Source of the DNA: Phyllobacterium chamaecytisi
GTDB lineage: Bacteria; Pseudomonadota; Alphaproteobacteria; Rhizobiales; Rhizobiaceae
NCBI RefSeq assembly: GCF_020164455.1
Contig: NZ_JAIQWW010000020.1
Location: forward strand, 1 to 64,000
Direction of reading: 5' to 3'
DNA length: 64,000 nucleotides
Shown one piece after another: positions 1 through 9,872 of the stretch. The notes beneath the pieces were generated by a model. That model was given only the letters and a program-made list of their open reading frames with translations, made no database searches and was not told the DNA's origin. How positions within the stretch are numbered: position 1 is the stretch's first letter; every line of letters starts with the position of its first letter. The translations under genes and the position numbers were made by a program.

Positions 1-3000
1 AAGGTTGGCTGTTATTGCAGCCATGTCGAGCGTATCACTGCCGGCGTCACCGTAGTAGGTGTCGTCGCCATCGCCGGACCCGGCGACGAACATGTCGTTG
101 CCTTCGCCGCCATGCGCGATGTCGTTGCCGGTACCGGCATCGATCAGGTCATTGCCGGCATCGCCGAAGATGCGGTCTGATCCAGCATCGCCGTAGAGCA
201 TGTCGTTGCCAGCACCGCCGAGGATATCGTCGCTGCCAGCACCGCCGAAAGCCATGTCATCCCCGTCCTGTGCACTGATGAAGTCGTCGCCTTCATCGCC
301 GCGGATGACATCTGCGCCGCCGCCGCCAACAATCGTGTCATTGCCGCCGAATGCAATTATGTTCTCGCCATTGACAGTTCCGAGCAGGACATCGGCATTG
401 GCCGTACCGATAACCGGTGCGCCAGTTGCGTTCGAGTTTGATCCCGGTGCCGGAGCATCGTCATCATCGTCGTCGCAAGAACCTCCGCCGCCATTGTGAT
501 GATCGTCACTGTCGTCGTCATCGTCCTCATCATCCTCGTCGTCACTGCCGCCGGGAAGTTCAGTTTCTTCTTCATCGTCCTCGTCATCCTCCAGCGGATC
601 GTCGCCGATCTGTGGCATACCATCAGGAGCCGTGAATTTGATGGTGTGCTCACCGCTGGTCATGGTCGTGACACCGTCTTCGATTGTCACTTCGTAGTCA
701 GCAATGGTGGCCCCATTTGGCAGCTCGACCACATCCTGCGGACGCAGGGTTCCGATGATGGTGTCATTGCCGCCATTGGACTTGAAGACAATGCGGTGAG
801 CCGAGCTGAGTGACCTGATATCGATGTTGTCGTCTCCTGCATCACCATCGATGGTGATGGTGTTGAGCCGCAGGCTGGTACCCGAGAAGTCACCGATGAT
901 CTCGAAGTTATCCCCGCCGGCCGCTCCGTTCCCAGAAGGATCGGCGCCATTGACGCGGATTTCCTCGATCTCCGCCAATTCAGCGATGATGGCCGCCGCA
1001 TTGGTACCGTTGCGAGTAACGACGATCTCTGTTGCCGCCGCCAGCGGAACCGCTCCGTTGCCGACCACCGCGAGGAAAGCCGCCCGGGTATAGATCCGGA
1101 ACGTCTCGGCCGAAGCATTGCCGGTCATGACGAACGTATCGCCAAGTGCGCCTTCGGTGCCACCATTGACGATGTCACGGCCATCAGTCGGAGCCGCCGC
1201 ATTGGCGTTCCAGATGATCGTGTCGTCGCCGGCATCGCCGTTGATGGTGTCGACGCCGCTGTTGGCACCCAAAGTTATGGTAACGTTGTCGATATTGAAC
1301 GTCTCGCCGGCATCAAAACCGCTCGTGGTACGGAATCTTATGGCCGAGTGAGCAGGATCGAGTGCGGCCACGAATGCGCCGCTGGTTGCACCCCCCAGGT
1401 TTCCGAGAGACTGCCAAGTGCCTCCATTCAATGCTTCGACAGCGACGGTCTCACCATTGGCGGCACCCTGGTAGTTGAAAGAAAGGGTCGGTGCCGTGGC
1501 TCCTGCAAGATTGATCGAGCGCTGGATGAAATCGTTGGTGTCGATCGTTCCGGTAAACCTCAGTTGATTGTTGGTGATGAGGATATCGCCGGTAGTCGCT
1601 GAGTTGTTGTCGCCCGTCTCCGTCCAGTTGCCCCCAAAGTTGAGAGTACCGTTGTTGTTTGTATAAGCCACGGCGCTGAAAGTATCTGCGTAGGTGCCGT
1701 TGGCAATATTTGTTCCACCACTGAGCGTGTCGTTGCCATCGCCGCCGTTGAGGACATCCGCGCCCTCACCACCGTTGATGATATCGTTTCCGCCAAGGCC
1801 ATTGAGAGTGTCGTTGCCCCCAAGGCCATCGATGGTGTTGGCGGCGGCTGTGCCGTTTATGGTATTATTTCCAGCCGTTGCTCCACCAACAGTTGGCGGC
1901 ACTACAGTGGTCGCCAAGATGTAGTCTGTGGCATCGATGTTGGCATTGCTGATACCATTGATCTGGATTGTACCAATGGTCGCCAGCGCCGCATCGCGCA
2001 CTGTCAGAATGGTATTGCCGCCCACTGTACTTTCTATAACTCGAGTGGCCAGGTTCGCCGAGGTTATGCCGAGCGCACTTAGGTCAATAAGATCTTGGGT
2101 TGCTGAGGTTCCACCGGTGGCATCGAAGTTGGTAATAATGTCAGCGCCAAAGCCGGAGGCGTTGTAGACAAGGACATCGTTGCCGCCCACGACATTGATA
2201 TTGTCGTTGCCGACGCCGCCGATGATTGTGTCGTTGTCGTCGTTGGCAGTGCCGACGATGTTATCGTCGCCAGCGCCTGCATCGATCAGGTCATTGCCGT
2301 CGTCGCCGGTAATCGTGTCGTTGCCGCCACCGCCGAATAGCTGGTTTGCCCCGTCATTGCCGAGGATCGTGTTGGCGAGCGCGTTGCCGGTGCCGTTGAT
2401 CGCGCCCGCACCGGTAAGAGTAAGGTTCTCGACTTCGGCGCCAAGGGTGTAAGTAACCGAGGAAGAGACTGTGTCAGTGCCGCCGGCGGCGAGTTCGGTG
2501 ACAACGTCGCCGATGTCGTCAACAACGTAGGTGTCGTTGTCGGCGCCGCCTGCCATGACGTCAGCGCCTGCACCACCATTGAGGGTGTCAGTGCCTAGGC
2601 CACCGTCCAGCGTGTCGTTGTCGTCACCGCCGTTAAGCGTGTCGTTGCCGGCAAGGCCACTCAGCGTGTCGGCCAACTGGCCGCCGGCAATGATGTTGTT
2701 TCCCGCATTGCCGGTACCGACGAACTGGTCGGCATCGACGCCCATGTAAGTGAGGTTTTCAACGTTGGCCATGTTCTCGATGGACAGTGCAGCAAGGAAG
2801 GTTTGAACCTCATCGGTCCCCTCGCCAGCCACTTCCACCACGACATCGAGATCGTCGTCGACGCCGTAGGTGTCGTTGCCGGCGCCACCAATCATGGTGT
2901 CGGCACCGAGCGCGCCCTCGAAATCGTCGCCGGCGGCGTTAAGTCGAGAGTCGAGCTCATCGTTGCCCGCCCCGCCAACCAACAAGTCATCGCCAAGTCC

Positions 3001-6000
3001 CCCAACGAGATCGTCGTTGCCGGTACCGCCGAAGATCAGGTCGTTGAGACCGCCGCCGGTTATGACATCGTTGACCCCCTGCTCGCCAACAACGAAGTTG
3101 GCCTGGGCATTCGTCACCAGGTTCGTCGACATATTGACGCCGCCGCTATCCCGGTTGGCCGGATCAGACCGGCTTATGAAGTAGTCGTCGGCTCCGAGCA
3201 AATAGCCCGCATAGGTAGCGCCGTTGAAGTTGATGCGTTCGACGCCCGTCTCGGCATTGCCTCCAGTGAAATGGCCGGCCACCGTGATCGTCTGGGAATT
3301 GCCCGCAGCCAGTCCGTAATTGATCACCAGGTCGCCTGTGGCGGTCGCGGTGTTGCTGTCATTGGCGTTGAGCGACGTCAACGTCATAATCGGCAACAAG
3401 GTCACTGGATCGATGCCGGTGGTCGGCGCTAGGATCGAAATTCGATCCGCCGTACCGCCACTGGTCGCGTTCGCCGCTTCGTTGATGGTGTCGTTGCCGT
3501 CGCCCAGGTTGAACGAATAGGTGTCGTTACCCAATCCGCCGTTGAGAGTGTCCCCGGCGGGAGTGGTGGTGACGGTCACGACCGTGCGGTTGATGATGAG
3601 ATCATCTACGTTGACTATGTCGTTGGCTTCATTCATTGAGCTCGCAACAAAGCGGATCGATGCATTGGGGAAAGGACCCGTAGCATTGTACGTATAATTT
3701 TGGTTCGCGCCGTTGCCAGTGATTGTGGCCATCGTCACCCAAGTGGTCCCGTTTGTCGTGAATTGGGCGAGAACAGACTCGCCGGCCTCAAGACTGTCCG
3801 GATTGGCAGAGAACGTGATGGTTGCAGTAGCCGCGTTGGCGAGGTCGATGGCGCGAGTGATGGTTGCACCGTCGGAAGCAGCGCCGCCCACGATGCGGAG
3901 AGTGTTGTTGCCGTCGTCGATGCGGATCTGGCCCGTAGTAACGCCACCACTGTCGCCGGTTTCAACCCAATCGGGTCCCCAGTTGATGGATCCGGTGGAA
4001 TTACCGAAGTTGTTGGTGTTGAAGTTGTCGGCGTATGTTCCCGATGTCGATGTCGATGTCGATGTCGTGCCGTCGGCGCCGCCGACAAGTATGTCGTTAC
4101 CAGCGTTGCCGTTGAGGACGTCGGAGCCGGCCAGGCCCACGATCAGGTCGTCTCCGGCCGTGCCGTTCAGCGCGGGCTGGTTGAGCGGGGGTGTGCCTTG
4201 CGGCGCCAACCCATTGTCGTTGTAAGGCGTGCCCACAATTATGTTGATTGCGGTGCCATCGCTGAACTGCAACCGTTCGATATTGCGCAGCATGTCGGTG
4301 CCATCCAGCGCCGTGCCCCCGGTATGGGAAACCACCAGCGTGCCGTCGGCATTGGCCGAGAAGCTGTAGCTGGCCCGCACGTCTGAATAGAGCGCGGTAT
4401 CGACATCGTTGGCCGTATCCGCCCCGTCCATGGTGATATCGCGGACGATCTTGAGCTGGCCGGGATTGATAGTTCCGGCCATAACCTGCGAAACCAGCGT
4501 CTTCATTGAGTCATGGTAACTAAGCACCGTGTTGCCGGTCGGACCATTGGCGTCGAAGGTGGACATCACAGCGATGCGCACCCGCAGCCATTTGTCGCCA
4601 TCGATGATGTCATCGCCTCCGCGGCCTTCGATGAGGTCGCTGCCGTCGCCGCCGAGCAAGATATTACCGCCGACGAAGCTACCCTGGGCATCGAACGAAG
4701 TCGCGCCCGCACCCACCAGCAGTTGCTGAAGGCCGCCGATCAGGGCGAGGCCCTCGGCGTCGAGTGCACTGCCACGGAAGCCTTCGGTCGGCACATCTGC
4801 AGCGGTCACGTCGGTGCCGCGGATCACGTCGGCGAATTTGGAGCCCGAGGCACCTTCCACCTGGGTAAAGGTATCCAGCGCCACGTTGGCTGGAAGCACC
4901 GGTACGCCGGGCAGGATCTGCCGGGCGAGATCGACGTCCACAGGGAAGTTCATGTCGGCATAAGTAGTCCAGTCATAGCCGGACATGCCGTCGAACTTGC
5001 CACGGCCGAGACTGCCGAACCAGATATCGTCGCCGCCTTCGCCGATGAACTCGTCAAAGCCGCCGTCGCCATGGAACACGTCATGCCCCTTGACCGCGTC
5101 GGCCTGGAACTGGTCGTCGAAATCGTCGCCGACCGCGCCGGTCCACGCTCCCACCTCGATCCAGTCATCGCCTTCGCCGCCCAACGTCTGCTCGGTGGTT
5201 TTGCTGCCGAGCACGAAGTCATTGCCGACGCCGCCAAAGGCTTCGTCGAGCAAGTCGGCGCCCAAGACGATGAAGTCCTGGCCCGCGTCACCGACGATCA
5301 GATCGACGCCGGCGCCGGCATTGATCGCATCGTGACCCGCGCCAGAGCGGATGATGTCGTCACCGAACAGATCGGTGATGATGTCGTCGCCGTCGCCGCC
5401 GAAGTAGGAGTCATTACCGGAGCCCCCTTCGAGCCGGTCATTGCCACCGTCGGCATAAAGCGTGTCGTCCCCCTCGCTGCCGATCAGGATATCATCCCCA
5501 TCGGTGCCGCCCAGCAGGACGTGTTCAGCGCCGGTATATTTCAGGTAATTGTTGTCAGCGCCCGGGGTGGCGGGATTGTTGCGGATCACCAGCGGGGTCA
5601 GAATGCTGCCCCCAGTCGGATCGTTACCGAGATTGTCGGCAGATTCATCGACATCCGTGGTCGTCGGGTCATCGAGCAGGATGCCGTCCGCGCCGGCGGT
5701 TTCGCCGAGGCCGGGGTTCCATTGCTTGGTCCGGTCCACTTCCAGGATCAGGCCGGGGGTCGAGAACACGTCCGAGGGTAGGTGACCCGCGTCGGCATTG
5801 AGGCTGATGATCTTGGCGAAAGTGTTGTTTTCCATTTCAGACAGCAGATGGAGGCCGTCAAGACGCTGCAGGTAATAGAACCGGTCGCCGTCCTGAAGTT
5901 GCTCGAGCTGAACTTCGAACACGAAGTTGAAGGTAGAGCCGAGCATGCCGCCAAACGGCAGGATCTTTTCTGCGAGACCACCAATCCACAGGTCGATATT

Positions 6001-8568
6001 GTCAAGGCCGGTTGTGGTGATGCCGTTGACATTGGCCCAGGCGCCGGTGCCGTTGAGGAAATCCTGGCGGTCAGCGGGCGCAAGGTCGATAATGCCATCG
6101 CCGTCGATATCCATGTCGCCGAAGATCAGCAGCATGGCAGCATCGCGCTTGCCTTCGATCGTCGTTTCGCTGGTGATGGAAGAATGGAGGCCATAAGCCG
6201 CCATGAAGTTGATGACGGAGGCTTCATTCTTGAGGTTACCGGCAAACTCCACCCAACTATCGTAGGGCTTGAGTTCAGGCGCTTGCGAACTTGCCTCGAA
6301 GAACTCGCGGCGAGCGGCGTTCAGCGAGGGCACGCCGGTATCCCGGCCACGCGCCAGATTGATGGTTGCCAGGTCGAGCGGCAGTCCGAGCAGGTTGTTG
6401 CGCAGCGCACTGGTGACGAACTCGTCGATCTCGTTGCCGACCTGGCGCGTCATGCCGCGGATGATGTCGCCCGCAGCAATGCCATCGGCGATGGTGTGGC
6501 CTGAGTCGAACTCGATCGGATTGAGGAAGCCCTGAATAAGGCTGATCTGATCATTGGTGAACGAGGCGTCGAGCCTGTCGATCTGCTCGGTCAGCATGGA
6601 ATGGCCGAAGCGGTAAACCACGTGAGCGAACTCGGCGACGATCGCAGGGTTGATGTCGGCGTGATAGCCGTCAGGCACTACGAAAAAATCGATATTGGGT
6701 TGAATCTTGCGGGCAAAATCCTCGAACACGGTATGCTGATATTGCATTTCCGTGCCGAACTTGGCGGCTTGGAACAAGCGTTCGCCATCCCAGGTCAGGG
6801 TGTCGGCATAAGCTGCAAGAGCAATCGGGTCCGTCGGGATGGCATCGACCTGCGTCTGCGTCAGGTCAACGTCGAGCCACTCATTGATGAAGGCCATGTC
6901 CTTGCTGGCCAGCACCACTTCCTTGGTATGCTGGGCCAGCCGGTTATGCTCGGAATGGAAAATGTGATGTACGGCGGTCAGGCCGATGTTTTCGTTAACG
7001 CGGCCGTCGCCGGCAATGAAGTGCGCATCGAGCAATTCGTTATCATAGACGGCCGGGTTGTTGCCGGGGTTCAGAAGGCCGATTTCGATGTCGCCGTCGG
7101 CAATGCCGTTCGGAACCGCGTCATGGGCGATATCGGCCAGGAATGCCGCATTGATGCGAATTGCACTCGTAAGCGCCACCGGCGCGGCGGGCGTGCCTGA
7201 GATAACGATGTCGTCTGCAGTATTGGGAATGCCATCGGCCCCGACGCCGGTAATGACTTGCGCAAAGCCCGCGGCATTCGGGATGAAGTTGCCATAGGCG
7301 TCGGTGCGCAGCAGAGGCACGGCGCCAACATCCTGGTCGGTCAGGAGGATGCCAAGCATCTTGGCTTGTTCCTTGACATCAGCCCAAGTCGCCATACCGC
7401 CCGGCTGCGCGCCACCACCTTCAATGAGGTTACCGGTAGCGTGCGGCTTGCCATCCGCACCCATCGCATATTGACGCAAGAAAACCTGATGCGAGGCGTG
7501 CGAGGTATATGTCTGGTTCTGATCGACGAAAGGCGTCGTGGTGTTGACTGGACGCGTGTCGTCGGCCGTTCCCATAATGCCATCAGCACCAGGGCCCACC
7601 GTAGCGCGCGTCAGCACCATGAAATTGGTGTGGCTGCCCTCAACATACAGTGGGTCATCGGGCTGTAGCGGAATGAACACGGTGCCACTGCCGCCTTTGT
7701 TTACAAGATCAAGGCCGTGATCGAAGAACTGGCCGAACAGGGTGAACCAGGAATTGAACGGTGCCGACAGGCCGACGTCGGGCGAGACATTGGTGATCTG
7801 GACGTTGTCGCCATCCATGGCGATGCCGAACGGCTCAAGTGCGGCATCGCGAACGACGCTGGCTGCTTCAAGATCGGTCACAGTGACATCGTGCGCGGCC
7901 GTAGCGGTCGCCAGCGCATCGAGAGCTGCCTGCTCGGCGGGCGTTGGGGGCGTGCTGTCAAGTCCGTCGCTAAGGGCATTTGCAGCCGATTTTGCGTTCT
8001 GCATGACAACGCGCGCCTGGTATTCCGCATCAGCAAAAGGCTTGTAGACGGCGTAAATATTCTGCACGAGAGCCACATTGGCAAGGTCCGCGGCGACGAG
8101 GCCGCCCACCTGCAAACCCTTGATGATAGCCGCGGGGTTGCCGAGCGTCTGATCAACGATCAGGTTCGAGATCGTGCGCAGACTGGAGTCGAACACCAGC
8201 GAATTGGGGTCGTTCGACGGATTGTAGTTGGGGGACGTCGGCATCGCCGGAGCCGGCCCGGGACCATCGGGATCGAACAGGGTGCCATCGGCATTGCGAT
8301 ATGCAGGATTCAGCAATTCGGGGAACGGCAGGTCTGCAGAGCCCCACGTTTCTTGTCCAGGCAACAGGTTATTGTAAGAACCGTCGACGGTCCGCAAGCC
8401 TAGGCTCAGTGTATAGGCGGGAACGGACCCAACCTGGCCGGCAGCGCCCACACCGAAAAGCGGCGCCGCGTTCGGATCGTTGGGATTGGCAACATATGCG
8501 GCGTGCTTCTCGGCAATCTTGATCTGCTCCAGAATAAAGTCCAGATCCGAACGGATATAGTTAACCAT
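1..8568 (-). CDS. Heme peroxidase-RTX giant secreted protein (3' end outside window)
   Basis: The frame stays open for 2856 codons from an ATG at 8568 to the left edge, so the C-terminus is missing. Residues of about 1-900 form an animal-type heme peroxidase: a distal-histidine motif FGQFFDHGLD (His about 284), the family signature AVHHIFHSEHNRLA, a proximal-histidine motif YRFGHSML (His about 656) and ARGRDTG. From about residue 1017 onward come blocks of glycine/aspartate nonapeptides (GGxGNDxLx), the calcium-binding RTX repeats of type I secreted proteins. Two beta-sandwich-like modules interrupt the repeats (about nt 3590-4060 and 1250-1690), and an Asp/Glu-rich linker with two His and one Cys lies at about nt 430-610. 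There is no N-terminal signal peptide, as expected for type I export, whose signal would be at the missing C-terminus. Known relatives are large surface or secreted peroxidases; substrate and role here are unknown. Confidence 0.93.
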   Translation of the reverse strand, partial: MVNYIRSDLDFILEQIKIAEKHAAYVANPNDPNAAPLFGVGAAGQVGSVPAYTLSLGLRTVDGSYNNLLPGQETWGSADLPFPELLNPAYRNADGTLFDPDGPGPAPAMPTSPNYNPSNDPNSLVFDSSLRTISNLIVDQTLGNPAAIIKGLQVGGLVAADLANVALVQNIYAVYKPFADAEYQARVVMQNAKSAANALSDGLDSTPPTPAEQAALDALATATAAHDVTVTDLEAASVVRDAALEPFGIAMDGDNVQITNVSPDVGLSAPFNSWFTLFGQFFDHGLDLVNKGGSGTVFIPLQPDDPLYVEGSHTNFMVLTRATVGPGADGIMGTADDTRPVNTTTPFVDQNQTYTSHASHQVFLRQYAMGADGKPHATGNLIEGGGAQPGGMATWADVKEQAKMLGILLTDQDVGAVPLLRTDAYGNFIPNAAGFAQVITGVGADGIPNTADDIVISGTPAAPVALTSAIRINAAFLADIAHDAVPNGIADGDIEIGLLNPGNNPAVYDNELLDAHFIAGDGRVNENIGLTAVHHIFHSEHNRLAQHTKEVVLASKDMAFINEWLDVDLTQTQVDAIPTDPIALAAYADTLTWDGERLFQAAKFGTEMQYQHTVFEDFARKIQPNIDFFVVPDGYHADINPAIVAEFAHVVYRFGHSMLTEQIDRLDASFTNDQISLIQGFLNPIEFDSGHTIADGIAAGDIIRGMTRQVGNEIDEFVTSALRNNLLGLPLDLATINLARGRDTGVPSLNAARREFFEASSQAPELKPYDSWVEFAGNLKNEASVINFMAAYGLHSSITSETTIEGKRDAAMLLIFGDMDIDGDGIIDLAPADRQDFLNGTGAWANVNGITTTGLDNIDLWIGGLAEKILPFGGMLGSTFNFVFEVQLEQLQDGDRFYYLQRLDGLHLLSEMENNTFAKIISLNADAGHLPSDVFSTPGLILEVDRTKQWNPGLGETAGADGILLDDPTTTDVDESADNLGNDPTGGSILTPLVIRNNPATPGADNNYLKYTGAEHVLLGGTDGDDILIGSEGDDTLYADGGNDRLEGGSGNDSYFGGDGDDIITDLFGDDIIRSGAGHDAINAGAGVDLIVGDAGQDFIVLGADLLDEAFGGVGNDFVLGSKTTEQTLGGEGDDWIEVGAWTGAVGDDFDDQFQADAVKGHDVFHGDGGFDEFIGEGGDDIWFGSLGRGKFDGMSGYDWTTYADMNFPVDVDLARQILPGVPVLPANVALDTFTQVEGASGSKFADVIRGTDVTAADVPTEGFRGSALDAEGLALIGGLQQLLVGAGATSFDAQGSFVGGNILLGGDGSDLIEGRGGDDIIDGDKWLRVRIAVMSTFDANGPTGNTVLSYHDSMKTLVSQVMAGTINPGQLKIVRDITMDGADTANDVDTALYSDVRASYSFSANADGTLVVSHTGGTALDGTDMLRNIERLQFSDGTAINIIVGTPYNDNGLAPQGTPPLNQPALNGTAGDDLIVGLAGSDVLNGNAGNDILVGGADGTTSTSTSTSGTYADNFNTNNFGNSTGSINWGPDWVETGDSGGVTTGQIRIDDGNNTLRIVGGAASDGATITRAIDLANAATATITFSANPDSLEAGESVLAQFTTNGTTWVTMATITGNGANQNYTYNATGPFPNASIRFVASSMNEANDIVNVDDLIINRTVVTVTTTPAGDTLNGGLGNDTYSFNLGDGNDTINEAANATSGGTADRISILAPTTGIDPVTLLPIMTLTSLNANDSNTATATGDLVINYGLAAGNSQTITVAGHFTGGNAETGVERINFNGATYAGYLLGADDYFISRSDPANRDSGGVNMSTNLVTNAQANFVVGEQGVNDVITGGGLNDLIFGGTGNDDLVGGLGDDLLVGGAGNDELDSRLNAAGDDFEGALGADTMIGGAGNDTYGVDDDLDVVVEVAGEGTDEVQTFLAALSIENMANVENLTYMGVDADQFVGTGNAGNNIIAGGQLADTLSGLAGNDTLNGGDDNDTLDGGLGTDTLNGGAGADVMAGGADNDTYVVDDIGDVVTELAAGGTDTVSSSVTYTLGAEVENLTLTGAGAINGTGNALANTILGNDGANQLFGGGGNDTITGDDGNDLIDAGAGDDNIVGTANDDNDTIIGGVGNDNINVVGGNDVLVYNASGFGADIITNFDATGGTSATQDLIDLSALGITSANLATRVIESTVGGNTILTVRDAALATIGTIQINGISNANIDATDYILATTVVPPTVGGATAGNNTINGTAAANTIDGLGGNDTLNGLGGNDIINGGEGADVLNGGDGNDTLSGGTNIANGTYADTFSAVAYTNNNGTLNFGGNWTETGDNNSATTGDILITNNQLRFTGTIDTNDFIQRSINLAGATAPTLSFNYQGAANGETVAVEALNGGTWQSLGNLGGATSGAFVAALDPAHSAIRFRTTSGFDAGETFNIDNVTITLGANSGVDTINGDAGDDTIIWNANAAAPTDGRDIVNGGTEGALGDTFVMTGNASAETFRIYTRAAFLAVVGNGAVPLAAATEIVVTRNGTNAAAIIAELAEIEEIRVNGADPSGNGAAGGDNFEIIGDFSGTSLRLNTITIDGDAGDDNIDIRSLSSAHRIVFKSNGGNDTIIGTLRPQDVVELPNGATIADYEVTIEDGVTTMTSGEHTIKFTAPDGMPQIGDDPLEDDEDDEEETELPGGSDDEDDEDDDDDSDDHHNGGGGSCDDDDDDAPAPGSNSNATGAPVIGTANADVLLGTVNGENIIAFGGNDTIVGGGGADVIRGDEGDDFISAQDGDDMAFGGAGSDDILGGAGNDMLYGDAGSDRIFGDAGNDLIDAGTGNDIAHGGEGNDMFVAGSGDGDDTYYGDAGSDTLDMAAITANL
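4042..4067. repeat. CGATGT hexanucleotide microsatellite inside RTX gene
   Basis: Four perfect tandem copies of CGATGT (4042-4065) in the peroxidase-RTX gene, encoding an alternating Ser-Thr run at the start of the first beta-sandwich-like module. The unit is 6 bp, so copy-number change would alter linker length without shifting frame. Confidence 0.8.
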
Positions 8569-9509
8569 TTTGATATTCTCCCTTTAACCCCAATAGAATC
8601 GCCATACGGCTCATTCTGACCGCGCCGCTTATGCGGACGCTTATTGCGTGGTCCCATGATCTGGTTCTTTTTGACCGCCCCTGCTGTTCGCTTGGGAATT
8701 CTCAAAATGACCTAGCCACGAGTTTCGATGGTCGGATGATGTCGAGGAGAAGGCTAACTTGATAGTTCGGAAGGTCCTGCGAGTTTGGCAATACTTAGGT
8801 CCCAAGAGGATTAGGACTAAAGGCACGAGCTAGTGAGTCAATGCGGCGCTCTGAGCGGCGGAAACCTGGACCAGCGTAAGGTGGGAGATGTAATTCGGAC
8901 CGGCTTGTTTATCCTGGAGGTCCGTCTTGTTGATTCCGAGCTGGTCATCATCCAGTGGCAAAAGGGCGAACCGATTCCGGTCTATCCGCCAGCTCTCGCA
9001 GTGAACACAGCCGAATGGGAATGATAGATTAGTTATGTATCTGAGTATGCACGGAAATGATAAGAAATATGCTTGACCGATGGCACTGTGATTACTTGGA
9101 TCGAACTTCCTGAGATTTTGAAACCGATTCATTAAACCCTGTCCGGCAGGGGCATAGCAACTTTTCAATGTGTGGAGGAGCGTCGCGAGGAAAGCCGTTC
9201 TTCGCGACCGTGGGAAGCTGCGACAACGTGCACTGGGAAGATGCACTGGTGGCCTGAATGGTCTTCTATCACAAGTGGTTGGAAGGGGATAAGAGCGCCT
9301 ATGAGTGCATCACCCTCATGAAGGCTGCTTCTGGCCATGACCGATTTGGTGTCTACGCCGGCCCTCAACAGAAACAAGAATGCATTCGCGTACGTGGGCC
9401 GGCAGGCTGTAGTTGCAGACTTGAGCACTCCCCGCCAAGCACTGGCGGACCACTCTCGAAGTGAAGGCCCGACGCCCACATTGATCCGGCGAACAGCGGA
9501 AAAGTGCTT
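8569..9509. other. Intergenic region upstream of the RTX gene
   Basis: About 940 bases without a convincing gene. The part next to 8568 must hold the promoter and leader of the peroxidase-RTX gene; AGGGAGAATATCAAA (minus strand) lies just before its ATG and can serve as ribosome binding site. Short open frames at 8833-9024 (+) and 9258-9464 (+) have no recognisable composition, no signal sequence and overlapping open frames on the other strand, so they are not called. Confidence 0.5.
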
Positions 9510-9707
9510 TTACTCGGGATTCCAGCCCATTCCGTTCTTTCGCAACGCTTCTTCGAGCTTCGCCTTGATATACTCCTCACAGCGGTGTGGGAACTGCGTG
9601 TGAATGTCCTCCGCTTCTTTCGACATATGGCGGATATTGAGATGAGCAGCCTTGGCCCGTTCTGCCCGTCTGCCGATCTCTGCCAATAATTCTGCATTTT
9701 GGCTCAT
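9510..9707 (-). CDS. Small charged helical protein, 65 aa
   Basis: This 65-aa protein starts at an ATG preceded by a strong ribosome binding site (GGGAGGAACGAACG on the minus strand). A longer frame continues upstream to 9794, but the ribosome binding site and composition favour the internal start. The sequence is rich in Ala, Glu, Lys and Arg and predicted mostly helical, with no signal peptide or membrane segment. No family is recognised. It stands alone, with no codirectional neighbour. Confidence 0.6.
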   Translation of the reverse strand: MSQNAELLAEIGRRAERAKAAHLNIRHMSKEAEDIHTQFPHRCEEYIKAKLEEALRKNGMGWNPE

Positions 9708-9782
9708 CGTTCGTTCCTCCCTTGGATGGAAACATAGCAGACTTCGCGTGGACTTCTTACCCGTTTTCGGATAACGATGCCC

Positions 9783-9872
9783 ATGATGGAGCATCCAATC
9801 CTTATTGCCATTGCTGTGATCGTGATCTGCGTCGGAATTGTACTAGCGGTCTTCGCCCTCCGGGCAGACTGA
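9783..9872 (+). CDS. Possible 29-aa single-pass membrane peptide
   Basis: Reading from tandem ATGs at 9783/9786, the frame encodes a very short peptide: a four-residue polar start, about 20 hydrophobic residues rich in Ile and Val, then a short ALRAD tail. That is the shape of a small inner-membrane peptide. It has no obvious Shine-Dalgarno sequence and sits divergently 75 bases from the 65-aa gene. It could equally be chance; there is no family match. Confidence 0.3.
   Translation: MMEHPILIAIAVIVICVGIVLAVFALRAD

Noticed and set aside
500-4500. Long plus-strand frames opposite the RTX gene
   Set aside because: They are reverse-strand shadows of glycine/aspartate codon repeats and carry no independent evidence of coding.
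8833-9024. 63-codon plus-strand frame upstream of the RTX gene
   Set aside because: A competing minus-strand frame covers it and neither shows signal, motif or ribosome binding site.
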